In this document: positions 35,270 to 43,400 of the stretch, piece after piece
Position numbering within the stretch: position 1 is the first letter of the stretch
How the letters are laid out: each line of letters starts with the position of its first letter
DNA from: Armatimonadetes bacterium Uphvl-Ar1
GTDB lineage: Bacteria; Armatimonadota; Fimbriimonadia; Fimbriimonadales; Fimbriimonadaceae
DNA: 64,000 bases
NCBI GenBank assembly: GCA_002162075.1
Contig: CP021423.1
Span: forward strand, 2,232,001 to 2,296,000
Direction of reading: 5' to 3'
The notes under the pieces: model-generated
The model's input: only the letters and a program-made list of their open reading frames with translations
What the model was told of the DNA's origin: nothing
The model's database searches: none
Position numbers and translations under genes: made by a program

Positions 35270-35904
35270 TCCCGCCTCAGCTCTGCTATACCTTCGGAAA
35301 TAGAATTCGCCCTCATCAGGTAGCTTCCAGTAACAAAATCTGTTGCCCCTGATTTCCAAAGTCCGCGAATCGTCGTTGGATCAACCCCTCCATCAACCTG
35401 AATTCGCAATTGAGGCCGAGCCAATCTGATCGCCGCAACCTTATCCAAACAACTCTCAATAAACTTCTGACCTCCCCAACCCGGGTTCACCGTCATCACT
35501 AAGGCCAAGTCCATAACATCATAAAGCGGTTCCAAAACCGCCACCGACGTTCCCGGATTGATTGCAACCCCAGCTTGGATTCCTCGTCCTCTCAACTCCT
35601 GGCACAGCCGATGCGCATGGGGCGCAACTTCGGCATGGAAGATGATTCGCTTACACCCCGCTTCGATAAAAGCATCAAAGTGATTCTCCGGTGTCAGAGT
35701 CATCAGGTGAGCTTCCAACGGAATTTGAACCTGCCCCCCTAAACTCTTTGCCAAATCCGCACCAAACGTAATCGGCGGCACAAACTGCCCGTCCATCACA
35801 TCCAAATGGATCCAATCCGCTCCTCCTGCTTCCATCTTTACCACCGGATTCAGGAATCCCGCCGGATCGCAACTCAATATTGATGGGCAAATTTTGACCT
35901 CCAT
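35260..35904 (-). CDS. rpe: Ribulose-phosphate 3-epimerase
   Basis: A 214-residue TIM-barrel enzyme of the pentose phosphate pathway, interconverting ribulose 5-phosphate and xylulose 5-phosphate. Motifs: CPSILSCDP, the metal His/Asp in WIHLDVMDGQFVPPITFG, EAHLM, TVNPGWGGQKFI and VDGGVDPTTI. Start at ATG 35904, overlapping the TGA of the pseudokinase gene (TGATG); one codon upstream is a GTG. Cotranscription with the PASTA protein gene is typical, since rpe and PASTA-kinase genes are neighbours in many Gram-positive and related genomes (prkC-rsgA-rpe). The rsgA gene is absent. Confidence 0.95.
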   Translation of the reverse strand: MEVKICPSILSCDPAGFLNPVVKMEAGGADWIHLDVMDGQFVPPITFGADLAKSLGGQVQIPLEAHLMTLTPENHFDAFIEAGCKRIIFHAEVAPHAHRLCQELRGRGIQAGVAINPGTSVAVLEPLYDVMDLALVMTVNPGWGGQKFIESCLDKVAAIRLARPQLRIQVDGGVDPTTIRGLWKSGATDFVTGSYLMRANSISEGIAELRRECV

Positions 35905-37667
35905 CACTCCTCTTCCTTTTCTTCCTCTGGTTTAGCCGTCATCTGTTCGACAAGCTCACCATCAAAAAACACTCGGATCAAAAGCTCATCACCAACCCAT
36001 CGCACTCTCTCGTCCACTTCTTGTCCGGCAATCATCACTTGCTCAAACAGTGTTTTGGTGCCTTGATCGTCCGTAACGTCAATCCGCACCACAACATCCC
36101 GGCCCACATCATCCGGAATCGTGAACTTGACTCGATTGGTGTGCCAATCCTTGCTCCGCACATTCCCCACGCTCCGATTCCCATTGCTCACCTTCAGCCG
36201 GATTCTAGTAAATCGTTCAACTTTCTTTCTTGCTTCCGGAACCTGAGAAACAATCAACCCTTCTTCTAATTCCCGATCACGAACCAACTCAATATCTGTA
36301 TCGTTCAGTTCAAGGTTTAAGGTGCCGGCAAGTCGCCGAGCGTCTTCAACTGTTCTGCCCCGAAAATCTGGAATCTCAACAAATCTAGACCCTTTGCTGA
36401 CAACCGCTTCGACTTTCGATCCCTTCCGAATCTCCTCGCCAGCCGCCGGAATCGTTGAGATAACGGCTCCCTCTGCATGTGTCTCGCTCTCCTCCCGTCG
36501 CCCCTCCCGCAGAACCAATCCCAAGTTAGAAAGTTCTTCTCTGGCTTCTGCAATCTGTTTGTCCGCAATATTAGGTACAGCCAACGTCTCGGGCTTCTGG
36601 GAGTTAAAGAAAATCCAACTTCCAACAAATCCCAAGAAGACAATCAATATCAAGTAGAACAGCCACGCCAACCACACTGGCATACCATCTGACTTCTCCT
36701 GATCCTTCTTAACCTTCTCCTTTTTCTTCTTCACTTTTGGTGTATCTTGCGGTTCCCCATCAACTGCGTTGAGCGCGGGCGCGACCGATTCCGCTTCTTC
36801 CGTACTCACCGATCCCTGAATCGGCCAATTGATCTTCTTGCCAAACCTCAATGCGTCCTGGACCGCTTTCAGATCATTCAGCAAATCCTGAGCCGACCCA
36901 TACCGTCGCCTCGGATTTTTATCCATACATTTCTTAATGATCTCGTCCAAAGCCATCGGCACCGTTGCCGCGACCAGTCGAAGAGATGGATACGGATCAT
37001 TCGCATGCTTCGCCGCCATCGCCTGTGCCCCATCTGCAAAATAGGGCGAGCGTCCAACCAAAACCTGCCACATCAAAACCCCTAGCGCATATAGATCGCT
37101 CTGTGCCGTCGGCATATCCCCTGCCGATACTTCCGGAGCTAAGTAAGGAGCCATCTGGCCATGAACCGCGACCGCAAGACTTCCATCCTGGCCATAAGCC
37201 CGCCACATTCCCGGGAGCAAAAGCTTCGCTCCATCATTACTCGTCGACAAAACTGTCCTCGGCGAAATATCTCCGTGAACAATATCCGCACCATGGAGAG
37301 CCTTCAACCCTTCACACAATTCAATCGCCATAGATACGGCTGCCGGCACACTCAAACTCGATAGCCGCCGCAATCTGGACTCCAAAACCGATCCAGGGCT
37401 GTAAGCTGAGACAATATAGAACCCATTCGACTCCTGCTGAGCCAACTCCAATCGCTCCACTCCCGGATGATTCACCGACTTCAACCGCACAATCAGAGCA
37501 TTCACTTCCCGAACAAAATTGTCGTTTCTCGGCTCAGTGCCAGAAATACCTCTTACGAAAAAATTCTTATCCGTGCCCTTCTCCGTTGATTTATAGAGAT
37601 CGTAGAGCGCGTCCGACCCAACTTCTTCAACGAGCTTATACTTGCCTCCGATCTCTTGACCAATCAT
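35904..37667 (-). CDS. PASTA-domain Ser/Thr protein kinase homologue, probable pseudokinase
   Basis: A 587-residue membrane protein with the layout of PknB/PrkC: kinase fold (about 8-270), a Lys-rich juxtamembrane stretch (KKKKEKVKKDQ), one TM (331-354), and two PASTA repeats (about 362-426 and 427-495), then a beta domain. Key kinase residues are altered: the Gly-rich loop is VGSDALYDL, the VAIK Lys is Arg (FVRGIS, position 39), and HRDxxxxN is HGDISPRT (Asp 133 kept, Asn replaced by Thr 138). The DFG motif is missing (LPGMWR at 151-156), while APE (177-179) is kept. It therefore probably binds rather than phosphorylates. PASTA repeats normally sense muropeptides or beta-lactams. Operon with aroKB, rpe. 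Confidence 0.85.
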   Translation of the reverse strand: MIGQEIGGKYKLVEEVGSDALYDLYKSTEKGTDKNFFVRGISGTEPRNDNFVREVNALIVRLKSVNHPGVERLELAQQESNGFYIVSAYSPGSVLESRLRRLSSLSVPAAVSMAIELCEGLKALHGADIVHGDISPRTVLSTSNDGAKLLLPGMWRAYGQDGSLAVAVHGQMAPYLAPEVSAGDMPTAQSDLYALGVLMWQVLVGRSPYFADGAQAMAAKHANDPYPSLRLVAATVPMALDEIIKKCMDKNPRRRYGSAQDLLNDLKAVQDALRFGKKINWPIQGSVSTEEAESVAPALNAVDGEPQDTPKVKKKKEKVKKDQEKSDGMPVWLAWLFYLILIVFLGFVGSWIFFNSQKPETLAVPNIADKQIAEAREELSNLGLVLREGRREESETHAEGAVISTIPAAGEEIRKGSKVEAVVSKGSRFVEIPDFRGRTVEDARRLAGTLNLELNDTDIELVRDRELEEGLIVSQVPEARKKVERFTRIRLKVSNGNRSVGNVRSKDWHTNRVKFTIPDDVGRDVVVRIDVTDDQGTKTLFEQVMIAGQEVDERVRWVGDELLIRVFFDGELVEQMTAKPEEEKEEE

Positions 37668-37885
37668 GCTTCTTCCTCAGACGGATCATCCTCTTTGCTT
37701 GGCACAAATGCCAACCCCACAACCGCAAGTAACAGAACTAGCGAAAGCATTGGAACGGGAGACGATTCGATCCTCGCCGAATACTCTGCCGCCGTTCCCC
37801 CAAAATATGCCGACAACGATGCTAAGTAACCTCCAACGAGCAACAATCCCGTCACGCTCGCCACGACCAATCGCATCAAGTCCAT
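37664..37885 (-). CDS. Two-TM membrane protein, 73 aa
   Basis: A small protein with two hydrophobic segments (about 5-25 and 46-62) and an acidic tail (VPSKEDDPSEEEA). The ATG overlaps the aroB end by ten bases, and its stop overlaps the ATG of the PASTA gene by four bases (ATGA). This tight double coupling argues that it is a real gene and is made together with the PASTA pseudokinase; a small partner or stabiliser of that membrane protein is possible (inference). No family is recognised. Confidence 0.65.
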   Translation of the reverse strand: MDLMRLVVASVTGLLLVGGYLASLSAYFGGTAAEYSARIESSPVPMLSLVLLLAVVGLAFVPSKEDDPSEEEA

Positions 37886-38904
37886 AAGTCCGCCAAAACC
37901 GACTGAACCATGTCTGGTTCAACGCCGTGGCATAGTTTACACTCGCCCGGTACTGTTACCAGACTCAGACTCAGTCCATCGCCAATATTCTTCTTATCCC
38001 CCATCATCAAATCAACGAGGAGATTCAAATCAACCTGACCCTTCGGTCGCACAGGTAACCCATAGAGGTCAAAAACTTCGGCCACTTCAAGCGGATCTAT
38101 TTGCGAAATACCGGCTCGATAAGCAATGGCCGCCTCTGCGACCATCCCCATCGCAATTGCCTCGCCGTGAAGCAACTCGGTGTATCCATCAAGTGTTTCG
38201 AGGGCATGACCAACCGTATGCCCAAAGTTCAAGATTGCCCTAATTCCGCTTTTTTCCCCAAAATCAGCCTCAACTACGTCCCGCTTGATCGAAACACAGC
38301 GCGCCACCACTTCTCGAAGATCGCTGGATTCTAACGTCAATCGCTCAGCTTTGAGCCTGTCGAGAAGAGCAACATCCCAAATCCAACTGTATTTGATGAC
38401 CTCCGCCATTCCGTTCGTAAAATGTTCCGGCGGCAACGTATTCAGAAAATCAGTGCTCAGCCGAACTTCCTTTGGGTTATGAAATGCACCCAGCAGGTTC
38501 TTTCCGTGCCTAAGGTCAATCCCCACCTTCCCTCCCACCGAACTATCAACCATTGCTAAAAGCGAAGTCGGGACCTGCACAAATTCAACTCCTCGGTGAA
38601 CCGTCGCTGCAACAAACCCCGCTAAATCTCCCACGACCCCACCACCAACCGCCCAGACAACGCCGTTTCTTTTCAAGCCTAAGGACAAAACTTGATCGAC
38701 TACGGAAAGGTAGACCTCTGAAGATTTGCTCGATTCTCCGGCCTCAATCACAACGAGACTTTCAGTTGAAAAGCAATCCTTATAAATGGAGTGCAGATTC
38801 GAGTCTGTGATGACGACCCCGGAGCGGTTTATTCCATCCCATGTTGCATCACTCGACAAAAAGCGAACATCATATCCGGATGCTCCTCCAACTTTAATGT
38901 CCAT
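37876..38904 (-). CDS. aroB: 3-dehydroquinate synthase
   Basis: Second step of the shikimate pathway: DAHP to 3-dehydroquinate with NAD+ and a divalent metal. Start at 38904 (MDIKVGGASGYDV), giving 342 residues. NAD and active-site motifs: AVGGGVVGDLAGFVAATVHR, PTSLLAMVDSSVGGKVGID, HNPKEVRLSTDFLNTLP, metal Glu in GMAEVIKY, and the metal His in LNFGHTVGHALE and LLHGEAIAMGM. It overlaps aroK by 11 bases. The aroK-aroB pair directly follows the pil operon, an order known from proteobacteria (pilMNOPQ-aroKB). Confidence 0.95.
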   Translation of the reverse strand: MDIKVGGASGYDVRFLSSDATWDGINRSGVVITDSNLHSIYKDCFSTESLVVIEAGESSKSSEVYLSVVDQVLSLGLKRNGVVWAVGGGVVGDLAGFVAATVHRGVEFVQVPTSLLAMVDSSVGGKVGIDLRHGKNLLGAFHNPKEVRLSTDFLNTLPPEHFTNGMAEVIKYSWIWDVALLDRLKAERLTLESSDLREVVARCVSIKRDVVEADFGEKSGIRAILNFGHTVGHALETLDGYTELLHGEAIAMGMVAEAAIAYRAGISQIDPLEVAEVFDLYGLPVRPKGQVDLNLLVDLMMGDKKNIGDGLSLSLVTVPGECKLCHGVEPDMVQSVLADLWT

Positions 38905-39406
38905 CGAGAGCCACCCGGATTCTCTCCGCAATCACTTCAATCGGCTGCTCATCTACCTCAACGCGGACGTCTGCCTGCTCATACAGGGGACGCCGAGAAG
39001 CATAAAGATCACGCAACTTTGTTTCCCAATTATCTGTCTGCAACAGAGGTCTCTTGCGACTCGATTGATCGAGACGAGCTTCCAAAAGCTCAACTGGAAC
39101 ATCGAGGAAAACACTCCGACCGAGACGGGCGAATTCAACCCAATTCTCTGGTCGCAAAACAATCCCCCCACCCGTGGCTAGCACGCGTCCCTCCAAATCC
39201 ATATTCTTCAAAATCGAAGTTTCATGGTATCGAAACGCTTCTTCACCATAAAGTTCAAACAACTGTGGAATCGGTCGACCAAGCCTGTGTTCAAGCATCA
39301 TATCCGTATCTTGAAACGGCACTCCAAGCAAATCAGCAAGTGCCCGACCAACCGTGCTCTTACCACTGCCCATCATTCCAATCAGGATTACTGATTCCAT
39401 CTTCAT
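38894..39406 (-). CDS. aroK: Shikimate kinase
   Basis: Phosphorylates shikimate at the 3-OH with ATP. From ATG 39406 (MKMESVILIGMMGSGKSTVG) 170 residues, normal for AroK; ATG 39400 is an alternative. Walker A GMMGSGKST, the substrate Asp in FQDTDMMLEHRLGRPI, GGG in LATGGGIVLR and the LID Arg in SSRKRPLL are all present. A terminator at 39415-39448 sits immediately before it, so it either reads through from pilQ or has its own promoter. The frame extending up to 39580 is the reverse of the pilQ end and should be ignored. Confidence 0.95.
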   Translation of the reverse strand: MKMESVILIGMMGSGKSTVGRALADLLGVPFQDTDMMLEHRLGRPIPQLFELYGEEAFRYHETSILKNMDLEGRVLATGGGIVLRPENWVEFARLGRSVFLDVPVELLEARLDQSSRKRPLLQTDNWETKLRDLYASRRPLYEQADVRVEVDEQPIEVIAERIRVALDGH

Positions 39407-39414
39407 AAATCCGA

Positions 39415-39448
39415 TAAAAAAGCAGCGGCAACCAAAGGTCGCCGCTGC
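39415..39448 (-). terminator. Terminator between pilQ and aroK
   Basis: Plus-strand GCAGCGGCAACC (39422-39433), AAA, GGTCGCCGCTGC (39437-39448) pair with one mismatch; on the minus strand seven bases of T-rich sequence follow (TTTTTT then A). Located 23 bases after the pilQ stop and just before aroK, so it should separate or attenuate the two. Confidence 0.85.
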
Positions 39449-39470
39449 CCGTTTTGACCGTCCTTCGAGC

Positions 39471-41114
39471 CTACGGAATTCCGAAGCCCGGCGTTCCTTC
39501 GTCAACAATCTTCGGAGTAACGAAGATGATGAGTTCAGAAGAACTTTGTCGGGATTCTTTCTTTCGGAACAACTGGCCAATAACCGGCAAGTCGCTCAAA
39601 AGCGGAATCCGATTTTGGTTGTAGGAATCTTGCTTAGTGGTCAATCCACCAAGCGCAACTGTTTCTCCGTCCTTAACTCGCATCGCAACGTTGATCGTTT
39701 GGAACGCAGTTTCGGGGAACTGCTGACCATCCGGACTGGTTCGGAAACCAGTGATATTCGTGATCGTCGGCGACAAGGTCATAGTGATCGTGTTGTCACC
39801 ATTGATCCGAGGTCGAACTGCCAAGGTTGAGTTCAAGTTCAGCGGAATCGGAACCGTCGTCGTGTTTGTAACGCCGTTGCCAGAAACAACGTTGTTGGTC
39901 ACAAAGATGAACGTTTGGGTTCCTGCCGTCATGACGGCTGTTTGGTTATTCAGTGTTCGAACGATCGGTGCAGTGACGACTCGACCGTCGCCATCCGAAA
40001 GCAATGCTCGGAGTCGCATTGAAACGTTACCAGTTGCGTAGTTCAAGAAGACAGGATCGGTTGCGTTTGCAAATCGACCCGGTGCAACTCCAGCAAACAC
40101 TCCACCGCGCTCGTAGTTCCAGTCAATACCAAGACTCTTGTCAATGCTTCGAGTCGTCGTCACGAATTCTACTTTGACCGTAACTTGCTTCGGAGCCTTG
40201 TCAATTCGGCTCAAGATGTCAAGCAATTCTTGGTAGGCCTGGCTCGTGCCCCGGAAAATCAATTCGTTTGTCGCCGGGTTGTATGTAAGATCGGTAGTTC
40301 CCGCCGGAAGCAAACCTTGACCACCTGCGTTAGCACCTGCGACCGATGCACCGCCACCTTGCTGACCGCCACCGAGTCCTCCTCCATTTTGCCCTCCGCC
40401 AGCTTGTCCACCGCCGCCTAAAGCACCGCCGCCGCCGCCGCCGCCGCCACCGCCGCCAGCTCCCCGCTGACCCGCCGAACCACCCGGCAATTGCAGTCCT
40501 CCATCATTTGAGGGTGAATCATTAATGGCCCCAAAGGAACGATTTTCGTTGCTCAAGCGATTCCGATTGATAAAATCGGAGGGAGCACCAAAAGTCGAAC
40601 TGTCCATGCTCTGCGGATTTGACCGTCGGGCCAGATCCCACATTTCTTCAAAGACTCGATCCGGATTCTTGACCGCTCCATCAACCAAAAGATCGATGAT
40701 ATCTCTTGGGTCAGCTTGCTGAACCTTAATTTCCCGAATGATGAGCCGATCGTTATCAACCTGAGCATTGAGGGGTAAAGCTTCGCGCTTCGTACCGAAG
40801 TAGATCACGAAGACTCCATCTTCGTTTCGCTCAGCATAGCCACCTGCGGCTTGGCAGAGATACTTGATTGCTGTTTCCGCTGAAACATCATCCAGAGACA
40901 AATTGATCTTCTTGAACTCACCAGCATTTTGATTGCTAATAACAAACTGCAGTCCAGTTTGCTGCGAGAGCAAACGAGTTGCTGTCAAAAGATCAGCATC
41001 TTTCAAGTAAAGATCAACCTTCGTATCGAGTGCTGAGCTTTGGGCAAAAGACAATGCTGCAACCGCACCCAAGCTGAGTGTCAAAACCGACTTTGTGAAA
41101 ATTCCTTTCTTCAT
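39471..41114 (-). CDS. pilQ: Type IV pilus secretin PilQ
   Basis: Outer-membrane secretin pore for the pilus. Start at 41114 (MKKGIFTKSVLTLSLGAVAA, signal peptide ending AQS), 547 residues; the longer frame to 41351 is the reverse of the upstream gene's Gly-rich tail. Order: STN/N0 domain (about 28-105, LYLKDADLLTATRLLSQQTG), an N1-type region (QADPRDIIDLLVD), a very Gly-rich linker (about 190-235), then secretin_N (LTYNPATNELIFRGTSQAYQ) and the secretin core with TAPIVRTLNNQTAVMTAGTQ, VKDGETVALGGLT and IPLLSDLPVIGQLFR. The Gly-rich insertion between modules is unusual. Last gene of the pilM-Q operon. Confidence 0.94.
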   Translation of the reverse strand: MKKGIFTKSVLTLSLGAVAALSFAQSSALDTKVDLYLKDADLLTATRLLSQQTGLQFVISNQNAGEFKKINLSLDDVSAETAIKYLCQAAGGYAERNEDGVFVIYFGTKREALPLNAQVDNDRLIIREIKVQQADPRDIIDLLVDGAVKNPDRVFEEMWDLARRSNPQSMDSSTFGAPSDFINRNRLSNENRSFGAINDSPSNDGGLQLPGGSAGQRGAGGGGGGGGGGGALGGGGQAGGGQNGGGLGGGQQGGGASVAGANAGGQGLLPAGTTDLTYNPATNELIFRGTSQAYQELLDILSRIDKAPKQVTVKVEFVTTTRSIDKSLGIDWNYERGGVFAGVAPGRFANATDPVFLNYATGNVSMRLRALLSDGDGRVVTAPIVRTLNNQTAVMTAGTQTFIFVTNNVVSGNGVTNTTTVPIPLNLNSTLAVRPRINGDNTITMTLSPTITNITGFRTSPDGQQFPETAFQTINVAMRVKDGETVALGGLTTKQDSYNQNRIPLLSDLPVIGQLFRKKESRQSSSELIIFVTPKIVDEGTPGFGIP

Positions 41115-41145
41115 TATGTGTTCCTCCTCAGGACCATCAATGGCT

Positions 41146-41802
41146 TTAGAAGCCACCACCGCCAAAGCCGCCGCCGCCGAAGCCGCCGCCGCCATTTCCT
41201 CCACCGCCGAGGCCACCGCCGCCGAAGCCACCGCTTCCACCGCCAAAGCCGCCTCCACCGTTACCACCAAAGCCACCGCCTCCGTTCCCGCCGAAGCCGC
41301 CGCCGCCGCCACCAAAGGCCGGGACAGAACTTCTTTCGGGCTCAGAACCAAAGGTCGCCTGGTCGAGCAAAATGTCCAGAATCATTTGCGGATCATTCAA
41401 CAGAATGATCGGTGGGAAGAACTCAGCCGCTTGGTTTTGAGTTCCAAAGTCGGGAGTCGTGTTCGTCGCTGCAGTAGGATCCGGCTTGCGAATGATATTG
41501 AAAATGTTGCCTTCTTCGCGCCATGTTGCATCAACCTGGGAAAGAATCCCTCGCAATGCAGTCTTAAACTGAACGTTCTTCAACGAGACCGTAACAACTC
41601 CTTGAACATCAGGAGCAACCGTGTAGTTCAAAGATGTGGATCGGAAAAGCACCTTGAGTGCGTCCCGAATGTCTGCCTGATCCAACTCAATCGACTCGAT
41701 GATGATGTTGTTGGGATCATCCTGAGCCTTGACCTGCGCCGGTGCCACAAAGAGCCCCAAGGCAAGTGCAAATGTCAATGCTGCTGCAACTTTTGTTTTC
41801 AT
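41146..41802 (-). CDS. STN-domain protein with long Gly/Phe-rich tail, pilus-associated
   Basis: A 218-residue exported protein with a signal peptide (MKTKVAAALTFALALGLFVA). Residues about 35-105 form an STN/secretin N0-like domain (IELDQADIRDALKVLFRSTS, VSLKNVQFKTALRGILSQVD) paralogous to that of PilQ 31 bases downstream. After about residue 160 the protein consists of GGGGFGGN-type repeats made of GCC/GGC codon runs. The tail may be a flexible linker or a phase-separating or surface-adhesive element. Its position between the PilP-like lipoprotein and PilQ suggests that it docks to or substitutes for secretin N-domains (inference). Confidence 0.75.
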   Translation of the reverse strand: MKTKVAAALTFALALGLFVAPAQVKAQDDPNNIIIESIELDQADIRDALKVLFRSTSLNYTVAPDVQGVVTVSLKNVQFKTALRGILSQVDATWREEGNIFNIIRKPDPTAATNTTPDFGTQNQAAEFFPPIILLNDPQMILDILLDQATFGSEPERSSVPAFGGGGGGFGGNGGGGFGGNGGGGFGGGSGGFGGGGLGGGGNGGGGFGGGGFGGGGF

Positions 41803-41867
41803 GTTCTTGCGTTCCTCAACGATACCTGTTTCTTACTTGTTTTCGCACTCAATTTCAATCTTCAACC

Positions 41868-42584
41868 CTATTTGTCGCCCTCATCATCCGGGCCACGTCC
41901 ACCGCCACCACGGGGATCATTCCCCCCGCTTCGACCACCTGCTGGCCCACCCGTAGGTGCGTTTCCGCCACCCAACTGACCAGGCAGTCCTGCCTGTAGC
42001 GGCACAACAATCTCCGACGGAACCCGATTAGAATCTCGTCTAAAAACTGCCTTTTCCGTGTCAATGGATACACATCGCCATTCAGTTCCTGATACTGGTT
42101 GGCCAGGAACAATTGTGTCGACCGACCCGCCCTGATCAAGCAATGCAATGACTGCACCTTCGCTCACAACAATTCCCGCCAGACGCCAAGCCGGAGTCGG
42201 AAATTGTTGGGGTCGAGTATCTGCCTGACCTGATTCATCTGGAAATTCAAATTCTTGTGAAAACCCACCTGATTCATTCAAGAGGCGCTCCAGCATTTGC
42301 TCCTGATCAAATCGACGCTCAGCCGCTAGCAGGCTAAAGGCATCCGATCGCCGCGATGACCAGTTCTTTCTCTGAGCAATATCAAATACGGAATCCATAT
42401 CTGCATAAGCCATGTCCGAAGGAACTGAAACCCCTGCCTGCGCATCAGGCATGTAAAGTTCTCGAACCTTGGGATCAATCGCCCCCGTCTTTGCACTTGG
42501 CCCTGGTCGGGCTTCGGTATCACATCCCGCAACCACGAAGGCAATTGCGACCAATGAAATCAGCTTGAGCATATCCTTCATCAT
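41868..42584 (-). CDS. PilP-like lipoprotein of the pilus operon
   Basis: A 238-residue lipoprotein (lipobox VAGC near residue 20). The middle is helical and acidic (DIAQRKNWSSRRSDAFSLLA). The C-terminal domain reads TPAWRLAGIVVSEGAVIALL, GGSVDTIVPGQPVSGTEWRC and SIDTEKAVFRRDSNRVP, the beta-strand pattern of PilP/GspC HR domains (L.G.......al...G.....v..Gq.v.g..v..I....v.l...g). It ends in a Gly/Pro/Asp tail. By position (after PilO, before the secretin) and domain it is the PilP equivalent, bridging PilNO and PilQ. The start overlaps the pilO stop (TGATG). Confidence 0.8.
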   Translation of the reverse strand: MMKDMLKLISLVAIAFVVAGCDTEARPGPSAKTGAIDPKVRELYMPDAQAGVSVPSDMAYADMDSVFDIAQRKNWSSRRSDAFSLLAAERRFDQEQMLERLLNESGGFSQEFEFPDESGQADTRPQQFPTPAWRLAGIVVSEGAVIALLDQGGSVDTIVPGQPVSGTEWRCVSIDTEKAVFRRDSNRVPSEIVVPLQAGLPGQLGGGNAPTGGPAGGRSGGNDPRGGGGRGPDDEGDK

Positions 42585-43396
42585 CAATCCTCTTCATCCC
42601 GACCACGGCCGCCACCTCGGCTGTCAGTCGCTGGAACACCGCCGGGTGCACCAAGAGCCGGAACTCCACCAGGAGCAACTCCCGCCGCAGCCGCCGCACC
42701 CGCAACAGCTTTGTCTCGCGCCATCTGAATTGTCGGCGAAATTTTCTTACCTCGCACAAAAGCGACCAACGTTACGTTATAACGTGCTGTCAACTGTGGT
42801 GCTGTACCCGTTATGACCAAGCCATCCGCAACCGCAAGATAGTTCGGCATACGACTCCAGGCCCGAATATTCTCGGCAATTTGTGAGAACGTCCCCCGCA
42901 CTTCCACTTGACCCATGTCGAAAATAGCGACCGGATAAGGAGTATTGGGATAGTTGTAGTAGCTCGACATGATCGTTTCTGGATCATCTGTCGGCGCCGG
43001 AACCAAAGGCCCTGTCACAACTGTTACGCCACCAGCTTTCACCTGGCGGTTAACCGCCGACTGAACGTTATCTCGGAACAACAGTGAATCAACTGTCAGC
43101 TGATAAGGGTTGACCGCAACGTTTACGCCACCGGCCGAAACACTTGCCGGAGGAGTTTTGACTCGCACCGTCTGATCCCATTTATCGTTAATTTCCTTGA
43201 CTTTTGCCTGCGCAGTTTCAACACGCTTGACTGCTTGAGGAAGCTTCCCTCCTTCAGCATCAAGCTTTTCACCCCATTCGGAGTAAAGCCGAGCGTCGTT
43301 CATATTCGGCAAGAATCGCTGGAAGAGTCCGTAAGTCAACCCAATGACCCCGAACATCAACCCGATCATCAAAATTGCAAGTGGTGATAATTTCAC
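42584..43396 (-). CDS. pilO: PilO-like inner-membrane pilus assembly protein
   Basis: A bitopic membrane protein of about 270 residues. The start chosen is GTG 43396 (VKLSPLAILMIGLMFGVIGL), four bases after the pilN stop and behind a G-rich Shine-Dalgarno. The frame running up to 43489 would overlap pilN by 90 bases and encodes unlikely Arg-rich sequence. One TM at about 5-25, then a coiled coil (WGEKLDAEGGKLPQAVKRVE), then a ferredoxin-like fold (VAIFDMGQVEVRGTFSQIAE, WSRMPNYLAVADGLVITGTA), which matches PilO even though the identity is low. The tail is Ala/Gly/Pro-rich and ends RGGGRGRDEED. Confidence 0.78.
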   Translation of the reverse strand: MKLSPLAILMIGLMFGVIGLTYGLFQRFLPNMNDARLYSEWGEKLDAEGGKLPQAVKRVETAQAKVKEINDKWDQTVRVKTPPASVSAGGVNVAVNPYQLTVDSLLFRDNVQSAVNRQVKAGGVTVVTGPLVPAPTDDPETIMSSYYNYPNTPYPVAIFDMGQVEVRGTFSQIAENIRAWSRMPNYLAVADGLVITGTAPQLTARYNVTLVAFVRGKKISPTIQMARDKAVAGAAAAAGVAPGGVPALGAPGGVPATDSRGGGRGRDEED

Positions 43397-43400
43397 TGTC

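Noticed and set aside
40380-40460. GCC-repeat tract as a possible CRISPR or minisatellite
   Set aside because: It encodes the Gly-rich linker of PilQ in frame; no spacers.
41095-41979. Ala-rich 294-codon open frame on the plus strand
   Set aside because: It is the reverse complement of the GGC/GCC repeats of the Gly-rich pilus protein and the secretin region; low complexity with no start signal.
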